Assembly: GCA_003254925.1 (NCBI GenBank)
Contig: QANZ01052692.1
Location: 1-64,000, forward strand
Source of the DNA: Chamaecrista fasciculata
Taxonomy: Eukaryota; Streptophyta; Magnoliopsida; Fabales; Fabaceae
Reading direction: 5' to 3'
Length of the DNA: 64,000 nt
Position numbers and translations under genes: made by a program. Under the pieces are notes generated by a model that was given only the letters and a program-made list of their open reading frames with translations, had not been told where the DNA came from and did not search any database. Positions 47,701 through 59,486 of the stretch are shown here, piece after piece (the stretch's first letter is position 1; every line of letters starts with the position of its first letter).

Positions 47701-49329
47701 CAATGATCGCGCCACATAGCCTTAAACGCTTCACACAGCAAGCATCATCTGTACAAGGCCTTTCTTTGTGCAGCCACTTTGTACCTCCTAGAGGACACAC
47801 CACACCATTTTTATTATGTGTTCTGAATAATGTAATCAGAGGATAAATTAAATCATAAGCATTTGAATCCATAAGACATGGCGAAAAGATAACCGATAAA
47901 CCTACCTGTGGTTGGATATGGCAAACAATCTATTTCATCCTTGATAGCAATAGGAACACCATCTAGAATAGAAATAGGTTCTCCTGCAGAAATCAAATGT
48001 TCAGAATCGATTTTTCAGTAACTTCTGTGCTACTTGAGCTGCTAAATTTTTCTTTTCTTGTTCTCCAAGACTTTAAATGTTTGAATTGCTATAATATATA
48101 ACATTACCTCTTTGGTATCTAAGAGTTGAATCCTTTGCTTGTCTTAGTATGTCTTCATCATTGGAGTCAATGAAGAATGCCATGTGAAGTGGAGGTTTTG
48201 AAGATTTACTAACAGCAGCTATGAATCGTTCCGCGACCTGTGCAAGCGAAGAATAGAGACAACATGAAAAATATCAGACATTGAAGAATAAAAGTTCATA
48301 CAATTTCAATTGGTAATGTAGGCTGAGTATGTGGAAATGACCCTGAATTCGATCACACAACATAAAACTGAAGGTAGGGGTGAGAATTGAGAAATTTTAA
48401 CTGTGACCAAGTCCCGAACTGGATTAGGCAGTTCTTGATATATAATAGGGTCCAGATACCGGTAGTGCAAATAAAAAAAGTTTATACAATTTAGTGATGA
48501 GTAAACAGAAAAATGATGGGATGAAATTACCATGACTGGAGTTACATCCCCTGAGGTGTAGGCTCTGTGATAGTCCATTATTGTCCATCGAAAGAAGGAA
48601 AGCTTCTTTTTTTCTGAAGTCGACGACACAGGCAAGCAATCTTTCACAAGCTGAACTTTCTCAGGTGGAAATAAATCAGATTCTATGCATTTCACTTCTT
48701 TCTCTTTTGGGTCTGCCAGAAAAAAAAAAATAAAAAAGAAGAAAAAGAAATAACACTGACCATATATATTCATTGTGTTTGAATTGTAATAATACTTGTG
48801 CATGACAAACAAAAACTGAAACTGTTTCTTTCTTAAAATTAAGAAATTAACCTTCAAAAGGATGCAAGGGAACAAAGAGAGGCGACTCTTCCAATTTTGC
48901 ATGTGTAATAAGCTGCAGAAAGAAGAAATACAAAAGATAGTCACATGGCTACTATATATATATATATATATATACTTTGATACCATGATGATCAAGAACA
49001 CTATACCTTGTGAATGAGATTGTTTCCCTTCAAAATGTACAATAAAACTGTTCCAAGTATTGGGAACTCCAAAATCCAAGCGAAAATCTTCACCAAAATC
49101 CCAGTCATGCGAGGAGCTGTAAGAAAACATATATATATATATATACATATATATGTATGTAACCAAAGATTAAAAGAATGAATATATAATTAATAGTATG
49201 CTAGTATGTATTATATATGAATGATGAACCTTTGACATCTGCTTGGAGATACACTTCATCACTATGAGGGCCTAAATCAACATCTTTGATGGGTCTGTAA
49301 ACCAAAGATTTAGCTGTGAAGAGACCCAT
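44744..49329 (-). CDS. FAAH: fatty acid amide hydrolase (amidase signature family), last exon not visible
   Basis: Plant FAAH cleaves N-acylethanolamines to fatty acid and ethanolamine at membranes. Nineteen exons, 1755 nt (585 codons), all in phase: 49329-49230, 49116-49007, 48912-48852, 48712-48531, 48237-48108, 47983-47906, 47787-47640, 47511-47399, 47266-47191, 47103-47032, 46938-46887, 46793-46728, 46628-46548, 46448-46348, 46226-46134, 45736-45668, 45553-45489, 45187-45126, 44839-44744. A hydrophobic segment lies at about residues 36-62. The amidase-signature catalytic set is present: Lys209 in IAIKDE, Ser285 in [10 protein letters not shown], Ser309 in GGGSVRMP. Exon 19 ends LIHLAYAMQ at a GTGAAA donor. 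Known plant FAAH proteins have some 20 more residues, so one short exon is missing, probably inside the N run. Introns hold several MITEs and a CATA microsatellite. Confidence 0.93.
45232..45455. repeat. foldback MITE in FAAH intron 17
   Basis: TTTAATTTGTTCCAAAACTAT near 45260 pairs with the inverse of ATAGTTTTGGGACAAATTTAA near 45413. The whole unit reads as an inverted repeat with DNA-transposon-like GTCC phrases. It lies between exons 17 and 18. Confidence 0.5.
45787..46056. repeat. foldback MITE, family D copy 2, in FAAH intron 15
   Basis: Begins GAGTAAACTAACAATTTGGT (45790) and ends with the inverse at about 46055. Family member of 41876-42146. It lies between exons 15 and 16. Confidence 0.6.
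46264..46316. repeat. CATA microsatellite
   Basis: About 13 tandem CATA units in FAAH intron 14. A good candidate length polymorphism. Confidence 0.9.
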
Positions 49330-49500
49330 TGGAAATAATCACAGAGAAGAAGAAGAAGAAGGTGGTGAATTTGCAAATATATAAAAGGGTATATACGTAT
49401 CTATGTGGGAGCCTAGGCGGAGAATGCAAAGAGAAGAAGAAAGAAAGACTAATGAAGACAGAGGAAACAAAAGAGTGTGTGTGTGTGTGTGTGTAAAAAC
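49330..49500 (-). promoter_or_regulatory. FAAH promoter and leader
   Basis: A CTTTTATATATT TATA-like stretch on the minus strand (about 49377-49388) lies some 50 bases upstream of the ATG, followed by a CT-rich leader (TTCTTCTTCTTCTTCTCTG). A TG microsatellite lies at 49473-49494. Confidence 0.4.
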
Positions 49501-49747
49501 TATTGAGTATATAATGTAATGATACAATCTAGTAATGTGGTCAGAACTAGAAGCCGTATTCTTAACTGTCATCTGGATAGATGGGGTATGGTAGTATCAT
49601 GATGGTGATGATGATGATGATAATGATGACAATAGAACTTGTCATTTTCACCAACAGGGTGGATATATAAAATGGGTTCTTTTTTGGTTTTTTCATTTCT
49701 TGAATTATTCCCTCGAACGGCCATTGCTTGCATATTCCCAGTTTCAT

Positions 49748-50239
49748 CGATCAGTTTACACTTTACAGTACATCCAAATTAATCTGATTTTGGGTGTTTG
49801 GAATCATTTTCTCCACTTCAATATTTGAGGTAATGAGTTGTAAAATTAAGAAATTGAAGAAAAAATATTATATATATATAAACTGCTATATGGATCAATT
49901 TTTTTTGGTATGTTTATATATTTTAATGGTTTAGACGAAAAGTAATCTCATTCGAATTAAGTAAGACTGTAATTAAGTTTGATTGGTCTAGGTCGAACTC
50001 ACTAGATCGCTTAAATGAGATCGCATAAGATTAGATCGCTTAAGTGAGATCGCATAAGATTAGTCCTTAGTATATGAAATTGGGAGATATCTTAGAAAAA
50101 AAAAAAAAAAGTAANATATTTTTAATTTCATACAAAATAAGATCTAATAATTATATTCTTAATTGAACTTTTCAATTTTATTTATTTTTTATTATATACT
50201 TCTCTGATCTTAACATGTTCACCTAATTAATAAGAAACT

Positions 50240-50270
<31 letters not shown>

Positions 50271-50465
50271 ATGTAGTAGTGAGAAATTGATGTGAGTGAG
50301 TTTGACAATTAGGTGAAACAGAATTAGGCATGGCTAGTTGTGTAATCAAGAGCAGGTTTAGGGTAGACGGGAAGAAGAGAGCACACAAACTAAACATTGT
50401 AGCTTGTGACTTGTGAGTGTAAGTGAGATTTGTGTGGTTATTAATTACTATGACAATTATATATA
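49748..50465. other. intergenic, AT-rich, CT microsatellite
   Basis: A CT run at 50241-50271 and a single-N join at 50115. No gene recognised. Confidence 0.5.
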
Positions 50466-50705
50466 TATATTGATTTAACCTTTGGATTATGTAAATTCTG
50501 TAGTTTTAGTCTTTGAATTTTTTAAATATTTGATTTAGTCTCTAAAAAAATTATGATTCGTTATAATTTAATCATTTTAAGGACTGAATTGCACACGACT
50601 AGCATGTTCATAGAATTAAGGACTAACTTATAACAAATTATGAATGTTCAAGCATTAAACCAAATATTTTAAAAATCAGGGATTAAAATGATAATTTACA
50701 TAATA
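50466..50705. repeat. foldback MITE
   Basis: TATGTAAATTCTGTAGTTTTAG pairs loosely with the inverse of AAAATGATAATTTACATAAT, and inner parts (ATTATGATTCGTTATAA against TTATAACAAATTATGAA) also pair. A second foldback (50711-50990, GTAAAAGCACATTTTTTGC against ACAAAAAGGTGTTTTCAC) follows directly. Confidence 0.5.
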
Positions 50706-50999
50706 TATATAGGTAAAAGCACATTTTTTGCTCCCAGATTTTACATTAATTTTAAATTTCATCTCTAAAGTTTGTTTACTATCAATTTCATCCTTAAAAT
50801 TTATATTTTAGTTAATTTTATCATTTGTATGCTTTATCCAATAAATTAATGACACATTATTTCTGTAGTTTTTAATCTGAGTTAGAATTTATTTTTTAAA
50901 AAAAAAAACTTTAGAGACAAAATTGAAAGTAAATAAACTTTAAAAATAATTAAAATTTGATGTCGGGGACAAAAAGGTGTTTTCACCCCTCTCTCTCTC

Positions 51000-52015
51000 T
51001 CTATATATAATATCAATTTGAGTGTTATTTCTTTATTTTTGTTAAGTGAGGTTCTTGGTGTGCAATTGAATAGGGTGTGGTCCTGTTGGTAGTGAAAAAA
51101 CTACAAGAAAACAATATATGCCCAAAATGAATATTCATTGATTAAAACGTACATAAGGTTGTGATGTATGGGTATATGGTTAATAATAATATTTGAAAGG
51201 ACAATATGTAGAGGAGGGCCACTATGCAATTTATCACTCTTTTTTGCAAAATAGACATTTCACCAATATTCACGGCCAATTAATGGACCCTCCTCCATTT
51301 ACTCAACTACAATCCTTTTCTAGTTTTCTTAAAGGAATTATTATTGTGGAAAATAGAAAATGTAATTACTTCATTATGCAATAATAATTTTAAAAAAAAA
51401 AATCTCTTGTAAAGTAAATAAATTCAATATTAATTCATTATATATTAATGTCAATACTAACAAGACCAATAATGAAGTTTTAAAAATTTAATATTTAACT
51501 TTCATATCAATATTGGTTATTTTAATTAGATCTAAATAAAAATTCAAATAATAAATTTAAGTTGTAAGTACTAAACCTACATATTTACAAAGTATAAGCA
51601 CTTGATTAAAGAAACTAAATGAGTAATTTTTCTTTTCTTTTTTTTTTTACACAAATTAAAGTAATAGGAAGTTATTTAATTTCCCTACATTACTTTTTCT
51701 TTGTTTCAACTTTCAACATTTAATGTCGAGATTTATTTTATTATATGGTTTTATTTGAGGGAGGGACTATCAGAGACTCCAAGATAACATATGATATAGA
51801 TTATCTTATATATATATTGGCTAAAGTCTTATTTTGGTCCATAATCTTTCAAACTAATTCTAGATGTGGTGCATGGTGGAATCTCAATCATATTCATGTG
51901 TTTAGCTATAGATGCAAGTTTTGTTTGTCCAGCAATTTTCACTCTACAGTTGAGAAAATTTTATAAGCATGTTAAGGAGTTAGGTCTTTGATATAATAAT
52001 TAATGGAGATGTTTT
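51000..52015. other. intergenic, nothing firm
   Basis: AT-rich. Short open frames at 51193-51384 and 51745-51966 have no recognisable family. Near 51818 a phrase GGCTAAAGTCTTATTTTGGTC resembles the terminal repeats seen at 54012. Confidence 0.45.
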
Positions 52016-52019
52016 TTTT

Positions 52020-52543
52020 GCCAAAATCTCAAATTGGTCCCTTATGTATAGGGTGAATTTGAAATTAGTCTCCTATGTTTCATTTGTTTTAGATTGATCC
52101 TACATATTTCTATAATTTATCAAATTGGTCCCAAATATATACTAAATGTTGTCAAATCTTTATCGTTTCAAATTCGAATGAGACGAATATAAAGTTACAG
52201 ATTTCTTTTGACAAGTGCTTTGAGACCGTCATCAAACGAGGTCAAATTGAGTCCCGAATGTAGGTAACTCATTTCACGGTCAAACAAGCGAAGTTACTCA
52301 TCTATATCTCTCTTGTTTCAAATCCGAATTCAACGAGTTCGAAACTATGTGTTAACTCTTGAAGATTTTTTTTCTGCCCAATTGATATCATTGGAAAATG
52401 AAGTCAAATTATATCTTGAATGTAGGTTTGAGACCAACTTGAGAAATTATGAAAATATATAAGACCAATATGAAACAAATGAAACATAAGGAACCAATTT
52501 AAAATTTACCCTATACTTAAGGGACCATTTTAAGGTTTTGGCC
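52020..52543. mobile_element. long-inverted-repeat element, family C copy 2
   Basis: Starts GCCAAAATCTCAAATTGGTC and ends with the inverse of GGCCAAAACCTTAAAATGG. The inverted arms are about 115 bp. Interior matches 30012-30530. The flanks are T-rich, so the duplication is ambiguous. A further diverged relative is at about 55050-55750. Confidence 0.65.
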
Positions 52544-53239
52544 TTGTTTTTTCTTTTGTGTCACCATAATTAATTTATTGATAATATTGTTTTTTTTTAG
52601 GCAACGGTGGGACTTATTGATAATATTGTTTAGTCTGACGTGACCATTGATTTATAATTATTTTGACTTCGGGATTATGAAAATATAATTAAAATAGACT
52701 ATTCTAACAAGAGACGTGTTTTTCAAATTTATAGTATAGGTATCAATCATTTTAAGACAAACTTTATAACTTAAATAATTAATTAACTTCAGGCCAAAAA
52801 AAAAATTAATTAACTTTCTCTTCCACCAAGTTAATTTTGAAGGGTTGCTCAAAGGAAAAAAAAAGTTAATTTTCAAGTCTAACAATACATAGATATATAA
52901 GTCACATAATATATACGCAACCAATTATGTAAAATTAACCCAGTGAAGCTTCTCCAATTGGAGAGAATTTGATGTTGTGCAAATGAAAAAAAAAAATTGA
53001 ATAGGAAAATGCTTTTGTTTTTTTTTTTTTCCCTTCTTAAGTAGGTAAACCTAAAAGGTCAAGTAAGTTGGATTAATTACTCACACAATACTACAAGTAA
53101 CCTATATATATATATATATGGTAAATAAATTTTTCACAAGCAACAAATTCCACACCCCCAACTTTAGAGTTATGACCAAGAGACAACAAAGTAGATAATT
53201 AGATTTAAAAAAAACCATTGGTTTACATTTCAATTTTTT

Positions 53240-53435
53240 TTTAGGTAAAATGAAAGTTTAGGTGAGTTGGGATTTGGGATTCACTAAGGTTAGCAGACTT
53301 TCAAGTTCTATGAGCGCTTACAAAGATACTTATAGATCGCTTACCAACAAAGCCTTCACATCGACAATGAAAATTGAACTCACGATTTTATAAGTTATGA
53401 GTCGGCTCCTTATCAATTAGGTTATGTATGTATGT
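53240..53435 (-). mobile_element. tRNA-like SINE remnant
   Basis: On the minus strand AACCTAATTGATAAGGAGCC, then ACTCATAACTT (CAT in the anticodon position) and GTGAGTTCAATTTTC imitate a tRNA D-arm, anticodon and T-arm. It is followed by an unrelated body. Not a functional tRNA, since no acceptor stem pairs. Confidence 0.4.
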
Positions 53436-54293
53436 TTTGATTCATAGGAGCTGTTAATTATGCGTCAAAGAGTCGAGAAAATCCCACGATAATATGGTGT
53501 GAAATATATGTGAGTGTCTGTGCTATTTTAATTTTATATGTAGATAAATTGGAGATTAAAAGCTAAAACGGTCTAAGCTAAAATGCTAAAACCACACCCA
53601 ATTTATCTGATAAAGTACGAAAGATGAATAGCATATGAAATTGAGGGTGCTTTTACCTAGGGGACAAAATGGTAAATTAGAGATTAAGCAAGCAAACACA
53701 AAATGACAAATAAACAAGAAAGGACAGCTGGACAGGGTACGGTGTGTTTTAGTGAGTTTCGCTATTTTTGAAAAAAATCCATGCGCCTATTATTTCCTTG
53801 CTAATATTCCCAATCAATGCCTTTTATTTTTGCTTATAATTGATATCAAATTATCAATGGCTAGACTTGGTTGTATATTTAAAAGTCGAATTTTCAAATT
53901 AATCCTAAATATATATTATTAAGTTTATATTGGTCTAAAATATTTTAGAAGTTTTATATTAATTATTGTTTATTTTTGGTCTAAAACTACTCAATATGGT
54001 CATATATATATATAGGCCAAAGTCCTATTTTGGTCCCCCAGTTATGTTCAGTGTTCCAAATTGGTCCTGCAGTTATTTTTCGTTCCATATTGGTCCCTCA
54101 GCTATTCAAAACTTGACAAAGTTGATCCTTTAACAGTTTACATCCATTTTTCTGTTAAAAAAAAGACAAAATTAAATTTTAAATCCTAAAAGTTTAAATT
54201 TTTTGCATCAAGGACCTTTTTTCTCTATAATAGGACCAAAATGTAAGAAATAAGAAATAACTTGGGGTTTTTAGTTTATTTCACGAAAAGAAA

Positions 54294-54298
<5 letters not shown>

Positions 54299-54348
<50 letters not shown>
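54299..54348. repeat. CT microsatellite
   Basis: About 25 CT units directly inside the left arm of the 54012 element. Confidence 0.9.
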
Positions 54349-54351
<3 letters not shown>

Positions 54352-54389
54352 TCCACCATGACTTTGTAAATCTTCTTCTTCTTTTTTAT

Positions 54390-54892
54390 GAGTTCCTCCG
54401 ACGCCGCCGGCGACGACAAACCCATCGCCGCCGTACCACCCCTCCTGCTAAGTCTCCGGCCTAGGTAATCTCGCACGTGCCTGTCGGTCCCGATCCGGCA
54501 CTCAGAAACGGTCGGCGCCATCATCGGCGAACATCGACGATTCATATTTTCGCTAGAACTTCTCGGCTTTTGCGGCAGCCGCTACCGACGCCGGAAGTGA
54601 CGATTCAGATGCGTCGAGGTGGAGTAGTGCGACTGGGAGTAGAAAGAGGGGACGAGAAAGGGAGAAAAAGAGGGAGAGTTATAGGGACTTTGAATTTGGG
54701 TATAGAGAGTTGGCGCAAGCAATAGAAAGGTTCAGAGAGATATATGAGAGAGTAGAATCAGCGAAGCAAAGGCAAATGGTAGAGTTAGAGAAACGGAGGA
54801 TGCAATTTGCGAAGGATTTGGAGTTTCAGAGGAGAGAGAGAGAGAGAGAATGTCGAGGGGAGAGAGAGATTATTTTCTTTTTGTGAAATAAA
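54390..54892 (+). pseudogene. captured trihelix (ASIL-type) transcription factor fragment
   Basis: An ATG at 54390 gives MSSSDAAGDDKPIAAVPPLL and stops after 26 codons at a CCTAG|GTAATC boundary. From about 54550 an open frame reads FAAAATDAGSDDSDASRWSS, then ELAQAIERFREIYERVESAK and QRQMVELEKRRMQFAKDLEF, closing at a TGA in the right arm. The second part is the conserved C-terminal coiled coil of ASIL/6b-interacting-type trihelix proteins. The DNA-binding trihelix domain itself is absent, so the fragment joins an N-terminal start and a C-terminal end. The last codons run into the GA-rich arm and are not host-derived. Expression unknown. Confidence 0.6.
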
Positions 54893-55759
54893 CTAAAAAA
54901 CCCCCAAGTTATTTCTTATTTCTTACATTTTGGTCCTATTATAGAGAAAAAGGTCCTTGATGCAAAAAATTTAAACTTTTAGGATTTAAAATTTAATTTG
55001 GAACACTGAGCATAACTGGGGGACCAAAATAGGACTTTGGCCTATATATATATCTTATTTTAAATTCGAATGCAATAAGTCTAGAACTATGAGTTGCTTT
55101 TGACGAGTATTTTCTCTATTCAGTTGGGGCTGTAAGCAAACAAGGTCAAATCAAATTTAAGAAATGGGCTATTCGTTGTTTCATGGTCAAACAAGAGAAG
55201 TTGGTCATATCTTTCTTGTTTCAAGTCTGAATGCGACGAGTTCAAAGTTACAATAACTTTTAACAAGTCATTTTCTTATCTAATTGGGACCATAAACAAA
55301 TGATATCAAATCGGTCCAAAAGTTGGTTTAAGATAAAAAAAAATACAAAATTATGAAAAATTTGTCTCAAACTCACTTTCAGATCTCGAGTTGTCTTCAT
55401 TTGCTAACGGCTCCAATTGGGTAGAAAAAAAACACATGTTAAGAGTAACATATAACTTTGAATTCATTGCATTTGTTTTACAATGAGAGATATATGACTA
55501 ACTATACTTCTTTGATCATTAAACGAGTAACCTACTTTCGGGATTTGTTTTAACTTTGTTTAGATAAAAAAAAAAGTTCCATCAAAAGCAACATGTAGTT
55601 TTAGATTTATCGTAATGAAACTTAAAACGAGGAATATACTATATTCAATAATTTGAGATTAGAAGTGAATTACTATGAAAATATTTAGGGCCACTATGAA
55701 ACTTTTGAAACATTTTGAACAAGAATAAACTTAGAGTATATATTAGGGATCAATTTAAA

Positions 55760-57060
55760 TATTCAAGCTATAGAAGATTATGAATTTCTTTTAAAGTTCG
55801 TATCATAGAGGAAAAATGTTTTACTTATGTAATGGCGCAATATTATTAACATAAATTTCATAACTCCTTTCAACAATTTATGCTTCTCACATCACAAAAT
55901 AATGCCTAATATTTCAACCCAAAACAAAATCATGCCTAATAAATAATAGATGAGTTTTTTCTTAACCAATATCGTCAAGACAACTTGATTAACCGAAAAT
56001 AAATTACCTTGAATATCGAAAAAGTTAAAAAATGACAACTAATAATAGAATTATTTAAAAAAAATAATAATTTATTATTCCTGATCTATGATACTGATTG
56101 AAAAAACTCATGAATTTGATTCTCTACAAAAACAAGAAGCTGAGTAATGACAATTAATATTATAATTTTATAAAAAAAAAAGTATAATAATGTAGTACTC
56201 CTTAATTTATATTCCAGAGTTTTTAAAATCGAATCGGGTCGACTGATTGAAAAAAAAGTGATAATAAAATATATAATGTTATTAATATTTCTGAATATTT
56301 ATGAAAATTGATTATATTTATATTAATTTATGTTGATTTATGAAATATATATTTATGGTATTGTTAGTTTTTTTTTTATACTTTTATTTGCTTTGCTGTT
56401 ATAATTGGATTTTGTAACTTAACTGCTAATTGGTGTGATTCACTTGGAGCATTTTACTACAAAATAAAATTTATGAGAGGGTTTGGGCCTAAATGGAGTC
56501 CTTGGAAGAGAGGAAGTGGTGGGGATACAAAGTGGCTTGCAAGCTGAATTTAATGCTATTCACAACCAAAGATTCTGACTAACTTTTTTCTATGTATAAG
56601 ATAATTAATCACCAAATTAATTGACTGAAAGCAAAAAGAGAGAGGTCAAAATTAATTAGATGGATATATATGGAAGTTGTTGTTTGGATCATTGATTCAT
56701 GCATTGTCCATGAAAATAGATGGTGCCATCCCATTGTGATGTAATGTATAAGGGTAAGTTTATAATAAAATCTGCTCTGATTGTAATTAGAGTATAATTA
56801 TAATCAAAGTTGATTATTTGGTGTAAAATTATTGAAATGGGTATCTAATAATTGTGGTTGGTAGATAGAAGGGTAAAAAAATTGATAAATTGTATAAGGG
56901 TAGAAATGGAAGAAAAAGTTGGAAAAAATAAGATGTGATTTGACTAATAATCAAAGTGTGTTTGGATGTGATTGTTGTTTTTTAAAAAAAAAATCAGATT
57001 TTGTCACTGTTTGCTTTGAGAATCGTGAAAATATGATTATAATCATAGGCAACTTGTGAG
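55760..57060. other. AT-rich intergenic stretch
   Basis: No conserved frame and no recognised element. Confidence 0.45.
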
Positions 57061-57073
57061 GTGTTTATTTCGT

Positions 57074-57426
57074 TTGGTCGACCATTCTATTTTTGCCTCT
57101 GAAATGGTGGACCAAAAGGACTAAAGTGTAGTAATCAGGCCCCGACATTCGGTGGACTATCAAAAAAAAATGGTCCACCGTTTGGAACAAGATGAGAGAG
57201 AATGTAAAAAAGCACTCCGGACCCAGAAAAAATTTTCTATGTGGCTCATTTCAGGTATTCGGTCGACCATTTTTTGCATCGGTGGACCAAACGTCGGGCC
57301 TGATAGCATTCTCAGGTTGAAATTCGGTCGACCATTTTTTGAATCGGTGGACCGAACGTCGGACCTGATATCATTCTTAGGTCGATATTTGGTCCATCGT
57401 TGACAGAATCGGTCGACCATTTCAGG
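57074..57426. repeat. GGTCGACC repeat block
   Basis: A 65-bp unit starting ATTCGGTCGACCATTTTTTG occurs at 57257 and 57322 and in diverged form near 57390. GGTCGACCAT occurs four times in the block and its relatives GGTGGACC and GGTCCACC several more, partly inverted. GC-rich against AT-rich surroundings. The overlapping reading frames on both strands reflect the repeat and are not genes. Confidence 0.65.
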
Positions 57427-57429
57427 TAA

Positions 57430-59150
57430 ATTACTATTTTAGCATTGTGATGTGTGATTGAATGTATTAGAGTATAGGTAATTATAGGTATATATATAGG
57501 GGTATAAGTGTAATTGGGTGTGTTTGATTATAAAAAAAATCAAGATTATAATTTGATCAGAAAATAAACGCAAACGAACATACTTATTACGATTATAATC
57601 AGAACACAAACGAATTGGGCATAAATCTGCATTTGCAACACCCATAAAAAGAAAGCGGCAAATACAGAGGAAAATACAAAATGAATTAATATTTGTGATA
57701 TGAATTATTATTGATTCGGTAAGATATTAATAGCTTGCGGTTATGGGTAGCCCTCAATCTTCTTTATGTGCTTTACATTTAATTAAAGGGAGAGATTAGG
57801 AGGTCTAGTAAGTTTCCTATAACACTAATATCTTAAAGTGTTTGGCCAAAAAAATATATATATATCTTAAAGTGGGCTTTGATATTTTGAGGAAATGTAA
57901 CATTTATTGTTGGAAAATTATTTTTAAATTTTTCTTTAATTTTGAATTTTTTTTAATATTTGGACTCACTATTTGTTAGTGTAGATTGAATATATTTTAC
58001 TTTGTTTTCATTTGTATTATGCTTAGCTTTACCTGACTTTTGAATGAATTATGTTTCAGACTAAAAAAGATTAAATATATTTTCAAAATTTACGTATCAA
58101 GTACGTTTTGGTCATACAGTATCAACTAATTGAAACATGAATTTTTTTAAGAGTTTATTTAATATAATTTAAATTTTAAATGATGGTGTATGTGTTATTT
58201 AAATAAAATATAAATTTTCAAGTCCTTGTTTTTAATTATAATTTAAAAGTGTTTGGAATTTGGAACAATATTTGTAAGAACTATTTATATTCACACTAAA
58301 ATTAGGATTTTTTTTTAGAAGGCCTTCTTTTGGCTTGTATGTCAAGAAGCCAACCTCTGAAGAATGGAGTTATAGATGATAGCAAAGATACAATACTTTT
58401 TATCTCGACATTTTTTTGGGGTTAAATTAATGCCTATATCTTGAGACCCAAGTTTAAAATTGAAAATTGAAATTTTTTTAAAATAAATTGTATAAGTTTA
58501 TATATGTAGACCTTTATCAATAAATATTAGTTGAAGTGATAAGTATTTCAATATTTAAAAGAAAAGATTTTGGAATTTTAGTCTTGTAAGAAACACATTT
58601 ATTAGAAAAGCTTACCTTTGTTAGTCTTTACTTAAACCTTTTTTTCCTTTGGATATATGCATGTTTGTATAATGTAAATATATTTGGGTATTAATATTCA
58701 TAAATAAATATTAAATAATCATAAATAAATATATTTGGGTGTTAATAATCATAAATTAGTACTGAGACACGTAATTTCCTTTTATTTAGAGGAAAGAGAG
58801 AGGGGCCAAACAATTAAATAAGTGAGAATAAATAGGCAAATATCTTGGGGGTATTGAGAGTGACCTTGCCCTGCTTTCTAGTGCAATTGTTGTCAAATAT
58901 CTGCCTGTTTCTTTGTATTATTTGCTCAAGTTATTAAGCTTCAATTCATTATGTATTAAAGGAAAACCGATACAGCACACAATACACTATTCAATATTGC
59001 CTTTCTTCAAGATTGCTAATATTTGATGTGATTATGACAGCTCAAAAGCCAAATTTGGCATTTCATAATTAATAATATAAGGATGGCTAATGGCTATAGG
59101 TGGCTATAGATTTATTCATCCCTATCCAATTTTTCCCCCTTCAAATCTTA
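57430..59150. other. AT-rich intergenic stretch
   Basis: No conserved reading frame or RNA gene seen. Confidence 0.45.
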
Positions 59151-59242
59151 GGGATTGGATCCTCTAGAGTTTCTTTCCATGCATTTCTTGTAGAGTTAGA
59201 GAAAAAAATATAGATTCTATAACTCTAGAGGATCCATTCCCC
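59151..59242. mobile_element. MITE, family A copy 3 (short)
   Basis: 92 bp: starts GGGATTGGATCCTCTAGAG, ends CTCTAGAGGATCCATTCCCC. The exact 8-bp repeat AAATCTTA lies at 59143-59150 and 59243-59250. Middle deleted compared with the two 180-bp copies. Confidence 0.75.
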
Positions 59243-59486
59243 AAATCTTACTAGCTGACCCTATTTAATTCAGTGGAAGTAGAGATGAGGTTAATCTAAA
59301 TAATGAAAGTAAAAACAGTAAATAATGAACATTTTTTTATTATAATTTTAAGAGATGAAAAGCTTGAAAGATTATTTAAATTTGCGTTCTTTTAATATGA
59401 TTTATGTTAATGAGTAATTTTAAGAAGGAACACGTTGAGTGACTCAAAATTACATAGCATAGTATTAATATATACGAGACACTTTA

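Larger units (their letters stand above)
54012..55045. mobile_element. long-TIR element with captured trihelix gene fragment
   Basis: The ends read ATAGGCCAAAGTCCTATTTT and its exact inverse. The arms match almost perfectly for about 50 bp, then (after about 100 bp present only on the left) again for roughly 120 bp up to TTTATTTCACGAAAAGAAAAT near 54290. Both flanks are AT repeats, so the target duplication is hidden. Between the arms lies GC-rich, protein-like DNA unlike the AT-rich surroundings. No transposase. It is consistent with a Mutator-type Pack element or a foldback transposon. Confidence 0.7.

Noticed and set aside
48306-49166. 286-codon minus-strand open frame
   Set aside because: It reads through FAAH introns (AT-rich, poly-pyrimidine peptide); the true exons 2-4 lie within it in different frames and obey splice sites.
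54276-54545. 89-codon minus-strand open frame ending in a Glu-Arg run
   Set aside because: It is driven by the CT microsatellite and is antisense to the trihelix fragment.
57152-57420. Overlapping 80-odd-codon frames on both strands
   Set aside because: They follow the GGTCGACC repeat periodicity and show no family resemblance.
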